From UBA4486 sp041984885 (GTDB taxonomy: Bacteria > Pseudomonadota > Gammaproteobacteria > Eutrophobiales > Eutrophobiaceae), in assembly GCA_041984885.1 (NCBI GenBank), contig JBHIXH010000015.1, positions 1-49,580 on the forward strand: DNA of 49,580 nucleotides. Direction: 5' to 3'. Numbering within the stretch: the stretch's first letter is position 1; the number at the start of each line of letters is the position of its first letter. Below the pieces are notes generated by a model. That model did not search any database. It was not told where the DNA came from and saw only the letters and a list, made by a program, of their open reading frames with translations. Positions 1 to 8,639 of this stretch are shown here, piece after piece. A program made the position numbers and the translations under genes.

Positions 1-309
1 GAAAGTGCACGTCGCAACATGGTCAGTGTGCCGCTGAATGGCGAGACTATTCATTATGCGACCACTGCACGTCACGGTGCTGCAAAGGTTTTCATGCAAC
101 CGGCCTCTGAAGGTACCGGTATTATTGCCGGTGGTCCGATGCGCGCCGTGTTTGAGGTACTGGGCGTACATAACATCCTGGCCAAGTCGATTGGCTCACC
201 GAATCCGATCAACGTGGTACAGGCTACAGTGAAAGGTCTGGCCGACATGCATTCACCGGAATACATTGCAGCAAAGCGTGGTAAGTCCGTTGAAGAGGTA
301 GTGGCCTGA
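1..309 (+). CDS. rpsE: 30S ribosomal protein uS5 (RpsE), C-terminal part
   Basis: The reading frame is open at the first base of the window, so the N-terminal part of S5 is missing and only the last 102 residues are present. The stretch ARRNMVSVPLNGETIHY and the C-terminal segment with IAAKRGKSVEEV are typical of bacterial S5. The protein is part of the 30S decoding-site region and affects translational accuracy. It is followed two bases later by rpmD, as in the E. coli spc operon. The start lies outside the window. Confidence 0.98.
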   Translation, partial: ESARRNMVSVPLNGETIHYATTARHGAAKVFMQPASEGTGIIAGGPMRAVFEVLGVHNILAKSIGSPNPINVVQATVKGLADMHSPEYIAAKRGKSVEEVVA

Positions 310-311
310 TC

Positions 312-503
312 ATGGCAGCAAATAAAAAACAACTGAAAGTGACACTGACACGCAGTCTGATTAAACGACTGAAATCGCATCAGGCCTGTGTAACAGGTCT
401 TGGTTTGCGTCGAATCGGTCAGACGGTCACGGTTGCAGATACAAAGGAAAATCGCGGCATGATCAACAAGGTTTCCTACATGCTGGCGGTTGAGGAAGCA
501 TAA
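312..503 (+). CDS. rpmD: 50S ribosomal protein uL30 (RpmD)
   Basis: A 63-residue basic protein with the L30 pattern: KVTLTRSLIK near the N-terminus, then SHQACVTGLGLRRIGQTV and a final segment reading GMINKVSYMLAVEE. Length and position between S5 and L15 match the spc operon of gammaproteobacteria. It is a peripheral 50S protein. The gene is tightly packed: two bases after rpsE, and its stop codon abuts the rplO start, which fits translational coupling within one ribosomal transcript. Confidence 0.97.
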   Translation: MAANKKQLKVTLTRSLIKRLKSHQACVTGLGLRRIGQTVTVADTKENRGMINKVSYMLAVEEA

Positions 504-938
504 ATGAGACTGAATACAATCAAGCCGGCCGAGGGGTCAAAAAAAGCAGCCAAGCGAGCCGGTCGTGGCATCGGTTCCGGGCTCGGTAAAACCGGTGGTC
601 GCGGACACAAGGGACAGAAGTCGCGTTCCGGTGGCTATCACAAGGTTGGTTTTGAAGGCGGTCAGATGCCATTGCAGCGTCGTTTACCGAAGATTGGTTT
701 TCGCTCCATTCTGGCGCGTCAGACGGCCGAGATTCGCTTGTCCGAACTGGCTAAAGTTGATGGCGATACAGTTGATATTGAAAGTTTACGCAAGGCAAAC
801 CTGATTTCGCGCACTATTACCCGTGCAAAAGTTTTTGCCTCTGGCGAGATAAACAAGGCAGTAACGGTAAAAGGTTTGCGAGTTACAAAAGGAGCAAAAG
901 CAGCCATCGAGGCAGCGGGCGGTAAAGTAGAAGACTGA
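504..938 (+). CDS. rplO: 50S ribosomal protein uL15 (RplO)
   Basis: A 144-residue protein with the glycine- and arginine-rich N-terminus of L15: RGIGSGLGKTGGRGHKGQKS, then GFEGGQMPLQRRLPKIGF. L15 is a late-assembly 50S protein that contacts 23S rRNA. Its start follows the rpmD stop directly and its stop codon shares one base with the secY start (TGATG), so rplO and secY translation are likely coupled. Normal full length. Confidence 0.98.
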   Translation: MRLNTIKPAEGSKKAAKRAGRGIGSGLGKTGGRGHKGQKSRSGGYHKVGFEGGQMPLQRRLPKIGFRSILARQTAEIRLSELAKVDGDTVDIESLRKANLISRTITRAKVFASGEINKAVTVKGLRVTKGAKAAIEAAGGKVED

Positions 939-2269
939 TGGCTTCTAATAGCCCGACATTACCAGGCGGCATTGCCGGACTCGGTAAGCTGACCGAGTTA
1001 AGACAGAGACTGTTCTTTGTTGTCTTTGCGCTGTTCGTTTATCGAGTATGCACCTACATACCGGTACCGGGCATTGATCCGGAGAGGCTGGCGGACCTGT
1101 TTAATCGCCAGTCCGGCACGATACTCGACATGTTTAACATGTTTTCCGGTGGTGCGCTGGAGAGACTGTCAGTCGTGGCATTAGGCATCATGCCGTATAT
1201 CTCGGCATCGATTATTATGCAGTTGCTGACAGTAGTGGAGCCAAAGCTGAAACAGTTGCGGCGAGAAGGCGAACAGGGACGCCGAAAGATTACGCAGTAC
1301 ACACGCTGGGGCACGGTAGCGCTGGCAACGTTCCAGGCCATCGGTGTTTCCGTTGCACTGGAAGGACAAAACGTCGTTATGGACCCGGGATTGGGTTTCC
1401 GGGTAACAGCGGTGACCTCGCTGGTAACGGGCACCATGTTTTTGATGTGGCTGGGCGAGCAGATAACCGAACGCGGTGTCGGCAATGGCATCTCGATGAT
1501 TATTTTTGCCGGCATTGTCGCTGGCTTGCCGTCCGCGATAGCCGGAACACTGGAACTGTCACGTACCGGTGAAATGCATTTGTTTGGTGTCATGGTGCTG
1601 TTTGCGCTGGCCATCGTTGTGACCGGCATCGTGGTTTTTATCGAACGGGGACAACGACGTATTACGGTGAATTATCCGAAGCGTCAGATGGGCAGAAAGA
1701 TGTATGCGGGGCAATCAAGTCACCTGCCGTTAAAACTGAATATGGCCGGTGTGATTCCGCCGATTTTTGCCTCGAGTATTATTTTGTTTCCAGCCACATT
1801 GGTAGGCTGGTTTGCGCAGAGTGAAAACATGCGCTGGATGCAGGATCTGGTGACGAATCATCTGTCACCGGGGCAGTTAACGTACGTATTGTTGTACGCC
1901 GGATTTATTGTGTTCTTCTGTTTCTTTTATACGGCAATGATGTTTGACCCGAAAGAGACAGCGGATAACCTGAAGAAACAGGGTGCGTTCATACCGGGTA
2001 TGCGTCCGGGAGAGCAGACGACAAATTACCTGGACGGTGTACTGACGAAACTGACACTGGCCGGGGCAACTTACATAACATTGATATGTTTATTGCCCGA
2101 GTTTTTGATTTTGGAATTTAATGTGCCGTTTTATTTTGGCGGTACATCATTGTTGATTATCGTGGTCGTGGTGATGGACTTCATGTCGCAATTACAGGCG
2201 CATTTGATGTCACACCAGTACGATGGCTTGCTGAAAAAAGCCAATCTGAAAAAACATGGCCGTCGTTAA
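938..2269 (+). CDS. secY: Preprotein translocase subunit SecY
   Basis: A 443-residue polytopic membrane protein forming the SecYEG channel for export of unfolded proteins and insertion of membrane proteins. The sequence has the ten hydrophobic segments expected. It also has the SecY signatures YIPVPGID after TM1, the plug-region stretch GGALERLSVVALGIMPYI, the cytoplasmic loop with GQRRITVNYPKRQ, and FIPGMRPGEQT before TM9. Length matches E. coli SecY. It overlaps rplO by one base and precedes rpmJ by 18 bases, the usual end of the spc operon. Confidence 0.98.
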   Translation: MASNSPTLPGGIAGLGKLTELRQRLFFVVFALFVYRVCTYIPVPGIDPERLADLFNRQSGTILDMFNMFSGGALERLSVVALGIMPYISASIIMQLLTVVEPKLKQLRREGEQGRRKITQYTRWGTVALATFQAIGVSVALEGQNVVMDPGLGFRVTAVTSLVTGTMFLMWLGEQITERGVGNGISMIIFAGIVAGLPSAIAGTLELSRTGEMHLFGVMVLFALAIVVTGIVVFIERGQRRITVNYPKRQMGRKMYAGQSSHLPLKLNMAGVIPPIFASSIILFPATLVGWFAQSENMRWMQDLVTNHLSPGQLTYVLLYAGFIVFFCFFYTAMMFDPKETADNLKKQGAFIPGMRPGEQTTNYLDGVLTKLTLAGATYITLICLLPEFLILEFNVPFYFGGTSLLIIVVVVMDFMSQLQAHLMSHQYDGLLKKANLKKHGRR

Positions 2270-2287
2270 TCTGGCTGGAGAAGCAAC

Positions 2288-2401
2288 ATGAAAGTAAGAG
2301 CATCAGTAAAACGAATTTGCCGCAATTGTCGGATCATCAAGCGCCACGGTGTCGTGCGCGTAATTTGTACTGATCCGCGTCATAAACAACGGCAGGGCTA
2401 A
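2288..2401 (+). CDS. rpmJ: 50S ribosomal protein bL36 (RpmJ)
   Basis: A 37-codon gene starting MKVRASVKRICRNC. It has the zinc-ribbon ligands Cys11, Cys14, Cys27 and His32, so it is the zinc-binding (C+) paralogue of L36. It lies between secY and rpsM, where rpmJ is found in E. coli. GGAG lies 8 bases before the ATG at 2288. Small basic 50S protein that helps stabilise 23S rRNA folding. Confidence 0.96.
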   Translation: MKVRASVKRICRNCRIIKRHGVVRVICTDPRHKQRQG

Positions 2402-2413
2402 AGGTAAAACAAC

Positions 2414-2770
2414 ATGGCACGTATCGCAGGCGTAAACATACCGGACAACAAACATCTGAGCATAGCTCTGACGTATATCTATGGCATTGGCCGCACTCGC
2501 TCGTTAAAAATCTGTGATGACATTGGTCTTGTGGCATCGACCAGAGTTAACCAGTTGAGCGAGGAAGATCTGGACAAGATTCGAAGTGAAGTCGCCAAGT
2601 ATGTACTCGAAGGTGACTTGCGACGTGAAGTATCAATGAACATCAAACGTTTGATGGACCTCGGTTGTAACCGCGGTATTCGTCATCGTCGTAGCCTGCC
2701 TCTGCGCGGGCAGCGTACGCGTACGAATGCCCGCACTCGCAAAGGTCCGCGACGTCTAGTCAAGAAATAA
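2414..2770 (+). CDS. rpsM: 30S ribosomal protein uS13 (RpsM)
   Basis: A 118-residue protein starting ARIAGVNIPDNKH and ending in the basic tail TRTNARTRKGPRRLVKK, both S13 hallmarks. S13 sits in the head of the 30S subunit and contacts the P-site tRNA and the bridge to the 50S subunit. It is the first gene of the alpha operon (rpsM-rpsK-rpsD-rpoA-rplQ), which in E. coli is repressed by S4. No separate promoter was resolved in the 12 bases after rpmJ. Confidence 0.98.
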   Translation: MARIAGVNIPDNKHLSIALTYIYGIGRTRSLKICDDIGLVASTRVNQLSEEDLDKIRSEVAKYVLEGDLRREVSMNIKRLMDLGCNRGIRHRRSLPLRGQRTRTNARTRKGPRRLVKK

Positions 2771-2792
2771 CAGGTAACGGGACCGACTTTTT

Positions 2793-3185
2793 ATGGCAAA
2801 AGCAGCAAGAACCTCTACGCGGAAAAAAGTCCGCAAGCATGTGGTTGATGGTATTGCGCATATACATGCATCATTCAACAACACAATCGTGACGATCACA
2901 GATCGTCAGGGCAACACACTGGCCTGGGCAACATCAGGTGGCAGTGGATTCCGTGGTTCAAGAAAAAGCACACCGTTTGCTGCACAGGTAGCCTCAACCA
3001 AAGCCGGTGAGACGGCACTGGAATTTGGTCTGAAAAACCTGGAAGTCCTGGTCAAGGGCCCGGGCCCGGGACGTGAATCAGCCGTACGTGCGCTGAACAG
3101 TCTGGGTTTCAAGATCACAAACATATCTGATGTGACGCCGATTCCACATAACGGCTGCCGTCCGCCAAAGAAACGCAGAGTGTAG
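2793..3185 (+). CDS. rpsK: 30S ribosomal protein uS11 (RpsK)
   Basis: A 130-residue protein with S11 signatures IAHIHASFNNTIVTITDRQG, WATSGGSGFRGSRKSTPFAA, and the C-terminal DVTPIPHNGCRPPKKRRV. S11 forms part of the 30S platform and mRNA exit region. It lies 22 bases after rpsM and 9 bases before rpsD, the usual alpha-operon order. Full length, nothing unusual. Confidence 0.98.
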   Translation: MAKAARTSTRKKVRKHVVDGIAHIHASFNNTIVTITDRQGNTLAWATSGGSGFRGSRKSTPFAAQVASTKAGETALEFGLKNLEVLVKGPGPGRESAVRALNSLGFKITNISDVTPIPHNGCRPPKKRRV

Positions 3186-3194
3186 GGGAAGAAG

Positions 3195-3815
3195 ATGGCT
3201 AGATATCTCGGACCAAAATGCAAACTGAGTCGTCGCGAAGGCACAGACCTGATGCTGAAAAGTCGTGCGCGTCCACTCGAATCAAAATGTCAGATCGACA
3301 AGGCTCCCGGTCAGCACGGAGCGCGTGGTAAACGGTTGTCCGATTACGGTCTGCAGTTACGCGAGAAACAGAAATTACGTCGTATTTACGGCATTCTCGA
3401 AAAGCAGTTTCGTAAATACTACAAGGAAGCCGCACGGCGTAAGGGTTCAACCGGAGAAAACCTGTTGCAGATCCTGGAGTGTCGCCTCGACAACATCGTC
3501 TATCGTATGGGTTTTGGTTGCACCCGCACCGAGGCCCGTCAGCTGGTCAGCCACAAGGCGATCGAGGTGAACGGCAAATCCGTGAATATTCCTTCCTACA
3601 TGGTGCAGGCCGATGATGTCATCACCGTCAGGGAAAGAAGCAAAAAACAGGTACGTATTCAGGATGCGCTCGCAGTAGCCGAGCAGGTTGGCTTTCCTGA
3701 ATGGGTCGAAGTCGATTCGAAGAAAATGCAAGGCACATTCAAGGCCGTGCCGGATCGCAGTGACTTACCTTCTGATATAAATGAACAGTTGGTCGTCGAA
3801 CTTTACTCCAAGTAA
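3195..3815 (+). CDS. rpsD: 30S ribosomal protein uS4 (RpsD)
   Basis: A 206-residue protein: N-terminal MARYLGPKCKLSRREG, then an S4/RNA-binding core with LLQILECRLDNIVYRMGFG and ARQLVSHKAIEVNGKSVNIPSY. S4 is a primary 16S rRNA binder that nucleates 30S body assembly, and in E. coli it is the translational repressor of the alpha operon. Length equals E. coli S4. It directly precedes rpoA; the rpoA start is 18 bases past its stop. Confidence 0.98.
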   Translation: MARYLGPKCKLSRREGTDLMLKSRARPLESKCQIDKAPGQHGARGKRLSDYGLQLREKQKLRRIYGILEKQFRKYYKEAARRKGSTGENLLQILECRLDNIVYRMGFGCTRTEARQLVSHKAIEVNGKSVNIPSYMVQADDVITVRERSKKQVRIQDALAVAEQVGFPEWVEVDSKKMQGTFKAVPDRSDLPSDINEQLVVELYSK

Positions 3816-3833
3816 TTGAGCAGAGAGGCTTAT

Positions 3834-4829
3834 ATGTCTACATCGTTTAGCGAAATTCTGAAACCAAGGCGAGTTGATGTCGAACCGATCAATGCGAATT
3901 GCGCCGTAATCACCATCGAACCACTGGATCGCGGTTATGGTCACACGCTCGGGAATGCGCTGCGGCGTGTTTTGTTGTCGTCCATGTCCGGTTGTGCTGT
4001 GACCGAGGTCGAAATCGAGGGCGTACTGCATGAGTACACGACAGTCGAGGGTGTGCAGGAAGACGTCACTGACATTCTTTTAAACCTGAAAGGCCTGGCG
4101 ATTAACATGCATGCCAAGGATGAAGCGACGCTAACGATCAAGAAAACGGGGCCGGGCCTGGTGACGGCTGCGGACATTACGGTCGACCATGACGTCGAAA
4201 TCGCGAATCCGGAACACCCGATAGCGAACCTGACGAAATCCGGTGAACTGAACATGTCGATGAAAGTCGAGCGCGGTCGAGGTTATCGACCGGTTGTCAT
4301 CGGTTCCAGCGAAGAAGAACAAACGATTGGCCGCATCAAACTGGATGCGTCATTCAGCCCGGTGCGTCGCGTGTCTTACGATGTACAAAGTGCACGTGTT
4401 GAACAACGTACCAACCTGGACAAGTTGCTGCTGGAAATTGAAACCAACGGCACGATAGACCCGGAAGATGCAGTGCGTCAGTCTGCCACGATCCTGCGCA
4501 GTCAATTGGCCGTGTTCGTTGACCTGGAGGCGGAAGAAGCCGAAGTCATGTCAGCGACCCATGAGCCGCAGATAGATCCGGTGTTGTTGCGTCCGGTCGA
4601 TGACCTTGAATTGACGGTGCGCTCGGCGAATTGTCTGAAAGCGGAAAGCATTTATTACATCGGTGATTTGATTCAACGCACTGAAGTGGAATTACTGAAA
4701 ACACCGAACCTTGGTAAAAAGTCACTGACCGAGATCAAGGAAGTACTGGCCTCACGTGGTCTGGCTCTGGGCATGCGCCTGGAAAACTGGCCGCCACCGG
4801 GTCTCGACCATGAAAAAATAACAGCATAA
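3834..4829 (+). CDS. rpoA: DNA-directed RNA polymerase alpha subunit
   Basis: A 331-residue alpha subunit. The N-terminal dimerisation domain has RGYGHTLGNALRRVLLSSM. A flexible linker rich in acidic residues follows around residue 240, and then the C-terminal domain (LLRPVDDLELTVRSANCLKAE, TPNLGKKSLTEIKEVLASRG) that contacts UP elements and activators. I chose ATG 3834 over an in-frame TTG at 3816 because the purine-rich AGAGAGG lies just upstream and because alpha subunits start MxxxFxExLKPRRV, as here. Member of the alpha operon. Confidence 0.97.
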   Translation: MSTSFSEILKPRRVDVEPINANCAVITIEPLDRGYGHTLGNALRRVLLSSMSGCAVTEVEIEGVLHEYTTVEGVQEDVTDILLNLKGLAINMHAKDEATLTIKKTGPGLVTAADITVDHDVEIANPEHPIANLTKSGELNMSMKVERGRGYRPVVIGSSEEEQTIGRIKLDASFSPVRRVSYDVQSARVEQRTNLDKLLLEIETNGTIDPEDAVRQSATILRSQLAVFVDLEAEEAEVMSATHEPQIDPVLLRPVDDLELTVRSANCLKAESIYYIGDLIQRTEVELLKTPNLGKKSLTEIKEVLASRGLALGMRLENWPPPGLDHEKITA

Positions 4830-4845
4830 GAATACGGTAACGACA

Positions 4846-5244
4846 ATGCGACATAGAGAAAGCGGAAGAAAACTCGGCAGAAACAGTTCGCATCGCAAGG
4901 CGATGTACCGCAACATGGCGGTATCCCTGATGCAGCACGAACTGATCCGCACCACCTTGCCGAAAGCGAAAGAACTGCGCCGTGTGGCCGAACCATTAAT
5001 CACCATGGCCAAGTCAGATTCGGTAGCAAAACGACGCCTGGCGTTTTCACGCCTGCGTGATCGTTCAACCGTTACCAAGTTATTCGATGAACTTGGCCCA
5101 CGCTACAAAGAGCGTCCGGGCGGTTACCTGCGGATTTTAAAATGCGGATTTCGTGCCGGAGATTCGGCACCGATGGCGATTGTAGAATTGGTTGATCGAC
5201 CGATGCAGGATCAAGAAGAAGAAAGCACGGAAGAAAAACAATAA
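4846..5244 (+). CDS. rplQ: 50S ribosomal protein bL17 (RplQ)
   Basis: A 132-residue protein starting MRHRESGRKLGRNSSHRKAM and containing PGGYLRILKCGFRAGDSAPMA, both diagnostic of L17. It lines part of the peptide exit tunnel rim on the 50S subunit. It is the last alpha-operon gene, 16 bases after rpoA, and is followed within 25 bases by a strong hairpin terminator. The acidic C-terminal tail (QDQEEESTEEKQ) is a variable extension. Confidence 0.98.
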   Translation: MRHRESGRKLGRNSSHRKAMYRNMAVSLMQHELIRTTLPKAKELRRVAEPLITMAKSDSVAKRRLAFSRLRDRSTVTKLFDELGPRYKERPGGYLRILKCGFRAGDSAPMAIVELVDRPMQDQEEESTEEKQ

Positions 5245-5264
5245 ACTGAAATAATAATATTCAG

Positions 5265-5290
5265 AAAGCCGGACACTGTCCGGCTTTTTT
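5265..5290 (+). terminator. Intrinsic terminator of the alpha operon
   Basis: A near-perfect hairpin, AAAGCCGGAC-act-GTCCGGCTTT, is followed by a T-tract on the plus strand (CTTTTTTATTT). It closes the ribosomal/rpoA transcript. On the minus strand it lies about 30 bases past the gcvP stop and is followed by a weaker T-rich stretch, so it may serve both convergent transcripts. Confidence 0.92.
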
Positions 5291-5316
5291 ATTTGGTTTG
5301 TGGCAACAGGTGACAC

Positions 5317-8223
5317 TTACTGAATACAGCTGCAGAACAGGTTCTTGTCACCATAAGGATTATCAATGCGACTGACCGGAGGCCAGTATTTTTCCGCGCT
5401 CTGATCCTGCATCGGAAAGAAGGCCAGTTGCTTGCTGTACGGCAGTTCCCAGTCAGCATTAATAAACAGACTGTGGTGATGCGGCGCATTTTTTAAAGGG
5501 TTGTTCTCCCTGTCCAGTTCACCTTTTTTCACGGCTTCTATTTCTTTACGAATTGCAATCATCGCCTCGCAGAAACGGTCGAGCTCACGTTTGTTTTCGC
5601 TCTCCGTTGGTTCAATCATCAAGGTATCAGCAACAGGAAATGACATGGTTGGAGCGTGGAAGCCATAATCAATCAGGCGTTTGGCGACGTCGTCGACAGT
5701 GATGCCGGTGTCCGCCTTGATTTGCCGTAAATCTATGATGCACTCATGCGCGACCAGGCCATTTTTACCCCGATACAGAATCGGATAATGTTCAGACAGT
5801 CGTTTGCTGATGTAATTGGCATTTAGCAGGGCAACCATCGTCGCCTGCATCAGTCCGGTTTCACGCATCATCGCGATATACGCCCAGGAAATACTGAGTA
5901 TGCTTGCCGACCCCCACGGGGCAGCTGCCACCGTGCCAATGCTGCCAAATTCCTCCGAGATATCCGGATTCACATCCTGCACGACCGGGTGGTCGGGCAG
6001 AAACGGCGACAGATGATTCCTTACGCCTATCGGTCCGGCACCCGGACCACCACCGCCATGCGGGATAGCAAATGTCTTGTGCAGATTCAGATGCGCGACA
6101 TCGGCACCAATGTGTCCGGGACGGCTGATGCCCACGAGCGCGTTAAAATTGGCACCATCGAGATATACCTGCCCGCCGTGTTCATGCACCAGGTCGCAGA
6201 TATCACGAAACGCCTCTTCATAGACGCCGTGCGTTGATGGATACGTGATCATCAGGGCCGCGAGTCGGTCGCCATGCGTTTTCGCTTTATCACGCAGGTC
6301 ATTGATATCGACGTTACCCTGCTCATCACAGTGTACGATGACAATTTCAAGTCCGGCCATACTTGCACTGGCCGGATTCGTACCGTGTGCCGAGGCCGGG
6401 ATCAGACAGATGTTCCTGTCTGCTTCACCTATCGATTCAAAGTATTTACGGATAACCAGCAAGCCGGCGTATTCGCCCTGGGAGCCGGCATTCGGTTGAA
6501 ACGAAAATGCATCAAAGCCAGTCAGATCACATAACATCTCCTGCAGCTCGGTCAGCATCTGCATATAACCCTGCGCCTGCTCAAGCGGTACAAATGGATG
6601 CATGGCGCTGAATTCGCGGTACGACAGCGCCTGTAGCTCGACCGTCGCATTCAGTTTCATCGTGCAGGAACCGAGCGGGATCATCGCCGAATCAAGAGCA
6701 ATATCCTTACGCGCCAGGCGGCGCATGTAGCGCATCATTTCCGTTTCGCTGTGATACTGGTTAAACACACGATGTTGCAGAAATTCACTCTGGCGCGAGA
6801 CTTCGTCCGGTAATGTCGTAGTCAGTTTTTCGTTGATCGCCTCGATATTGATTGTTTCATCTTCCGTCGCGGCAAACACGGATGACAGTGTTCTTAACAA
6901 TGTTCGCGTTGTGGTCTCATCAAAGCTGATACCAAGCGTGTTCTTGTCAACCACACGTACGTTTATCTGTTTTTCTCTCGCGTGTGCCGCCAGCCGCCTT
7001 GCCTTGCCCGGCACCGACAGCGTGATCGTGTCAAAGAACACGTTCGTCGTAACGTTGTAGCCTTTGCTTTTCAGCCAGGTAACAAAGATCGCCATGTAAC
7101 GATGCACGCGTGTGGCGATTTGTTGCAGACCTTCCGGACCATGATAGATGGCGTAGAAACCGGCAATGATTGCCAGTAAGGATTGTGATGTACAGATATT
7201 GCTTGTCGCTTTCTCCCGCCGTATATGCTGTTCGCGCGTTTGCAATGTCATGCGGTAGGCCGGTTCACCGCGAGTGTCGCGTGACACGCCGATAATGCGT
7301 CCCGGCACCTGGCGGATAAATTTTTCACGCGTGGCATAAAAGCCCGCATGTGGTCCGCCGTAGCCCATGGAAACGCCAAAGCGTTGACTTGATCCCACGA
7401 CGATGTCGGCATCGGATTCACCCGGCGGTTTCAGCAATACCAGCGACAGGATGTCGGCGGCTACGGTGACAAGTGCGCCCTGTGCATGTGCCTGCTCGAT
7501 AACCGGGTCGAGTTGTCTGACTTCACCACTGCTGCCGGGGTATTGCAATAACACGCCGAAGACCTTGTGGTTTTTCAGTTCATTGTATGGATCGCCGACA
7601 ATGACCTGGTAACCGAACGGCCGGGCCCGTGTTTGTATGACGGCAATCGTTTGTGGATGACAATCCTGATCGACAAAAAAACCGTTGGCGTCGGATTTAT
7701 TCACGCGACGTGACATCGTCATCGCTTCAGCGGCCGCTGTTGCCTCGTCCAGCATCGAGGCATTCGCTATCTGCATGCCGGTCAGGTCGATAATCATTTG
7801 TTGGAAGTTGATTAACGCCTCCAGGCGTCCCTGGCTGATTTCCGGCTGGTATGGTGTGTACGCGGTATACCAGCCCGGATTTTCCAGCACATTGCGTTTG
7901 ATCACATGCGGTAAAATGGTGCCATGGTAGCCCATGCCGATCATTGAGTGATTGACCTGGTTACGTTCACGCAGTTTACGTAGATAGGTAATAACGGCCC
8001 GTTCACTGATGTTTTCCTGCAGTGATAACGGTTGATCCGATAATATATTTTTCGGTACGGCCCGATCGATGATCTGATCCAGCGAATCCAGTTGCAGGTA
8101 ATTCAGCATGGTTTTTATTTGATCCGGATCAGGCCCGATATGACGACGGGTAAAATCGCCGCGCATCTCCAGCCACTCAAGATCGGTCTGTTTTTCAGGC
8201 ATATTTGTCACAGGTTTATCCAT
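5317..8223 (-). CDS. gcvP: Glycine dehydrogenase (decarboxylating), P protein, single-chain
   Basis: A 968-residue single-polypeptide P protein of the glycine cleavage system. It decarboxylates glycine with PLP and passes the aminomethyl group to lipoyl-GcvH. The first half carries FTRRHIGPDPDQIKTML and GVSMGYGGPHAGFYA. The second carries the PLP-binding lysine in LNLHKTFAIPHGGGGPG (about residue 715) and IPLGSCTMKLNA. Both halves (equivalent to the split GcvPA and GcvPB) are present and intact. It is the distal gene of gcvT-gcvH-gcvP, 5 bases after gcvH. Confidence 0.98.
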   Translation of the reverse strand: MDKPVTNMPEKQTDLEWLEMRGDFTRRHIGPDPDQIKTMLNYLQLDSLDQIIDRAVPKNILSDQPLSLQENISERAVITYLRKLRERNQVNHSMIGMGYHGTILPHVIKRNVLENPGWYTAYTPYQPEISQGRLEALINFQQMIIDLTGMQIANASMLDEATAAAEAMTMSRRVNKSDANGFFVDQDCHPQTIAVIQTRARPFGYQVIVGDPYNELKNHKVFGVLLQYPGSSGEVRQLDPVIEQAHAQGALVTVAADILSLVLLKPPGESDADIVVGSSQRFGVSMGYGGPHAGFYATREKFIRQVPGRIIGVSRDTRGEPAYRMTLQTREQHIRREKATSNICTSQSLLAIIAGFYAIYHGPEGLQQIATRVHRYMAIFVTWLKSKGYNVTTNVFFDTITLSVPGKARRLAAHAREKQINVRVVDKNTLGISFDETTTRTLLRTLSSVFAATEDETINIEAINEKLTTTLPDEVSRQSEFLQHRVFNQYHSETEMMRYMRRLARKDIALDSAMIPLGSCTMKLNATVELQALSYREFSAMHPFVPLEQAQGYMQMLTELQEMLCDLTGFDAFSFQPNAGSQGEYAGLLVIRKYFESIGEADRNICLIPASAHGTNPASASMAGLEIVIVHCDEQGNVDINDLRDKAKTHGDRLAALMITYPSTHGVYEEAFRDICDLVHEHGGQVYLDGANFNALVGISRPGHIGADVAHLNLHKTFAIPHGGGGPGAGPIGVRNHLSPFLPDHPVVQDVNPDISEEFGSIGTVAAAPWGSASILSISWAYIAMMRETGLMQATMVALLNANYISKRLSEHYPILYRGKNGLVAHECIIDLRQIKADTGITVDDVAKRLIDYGFHAPTMSFPVADTLMIEPTESENKRELDRFCEAMIAIRKEIEAVKKGELDRENNPLKNAPHHHSLFINADWELPYSKQLAFFPMQDQSAEKYWPPVSRIDNPYGDKNLFCSCIQ

Positions 8224-8228
8224 TATTC

Positions 8229-8609
8229 TCAGGTTTTATCGGTGATTAATGCGGTGTAGGCCGCTTCATCCATCAGCGCATCCAGTTGTTCTTTGACAGA
8301 CGGCGAAAGTTTCAACATCCAGCCATCACCAAGCGGATCCGAGTTAACGGTTTCCGGTGTGTCCGTCAGGCCGGTATTGACTTCCCTGATTACACCACTG
8401 ATCGGGATCTTGATTTCACTGGCTGCCTTGACCGACTCGATCACGGCCACTTCGTCATGTTGTGCAAACTCCTTGTCCAGCTCCGGTAATTCGATGTAAA
8501 CAATGTCTCCGAGTTCTTTCTGGGCAAAATCCGTGATACCGACGACGACCAGACCGTTCTCGTCCAGGTAGACCCACTCATGATCGGACGTGTATTTGTA
8601 TTCAGGCAT
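8229..8609 (-). CDS. gcvH: Glycine cleavage system H protein
   Basis: A 126-residue lipoyl carrier that shuttles the aminomethyl group between P and T proteins. The lipoylated lysine is Lys61 in AVIESVKAASEI. I chose the ATG at 8609 (MPEYKYTSDHEW, the standard H-protein N-terminus) rather than an in-frame TTG 15 bases upstream, because AAGGAG lies 6 bases before this ATG. Its lipoate would come from the LipB/LipA pathway encoded at 41.4-42.9 kb. Confidence 0.97.
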   Translation of the reverse strand: MPEYKYTSDHEWVYLDENGLVVVGITDFAQKELGDIVYIELPELDKEFAQHDEVAVIESVKAASEIKIPISGVIREVNTGLTDTPETVNSDPLGDGWMLKLSPSVKEQLDALMDEAAYTALITDKT

Positions 8610-8639
8610 GATGTACTCCTTCAAAAAGCATCAAATGGA

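Noticed and set aside
1054..1629. 191-codon open frame on the minus strand inside secY
   Set aside because: Lies wholly antisense to secY, with no family features; a side effect of secY codon use.
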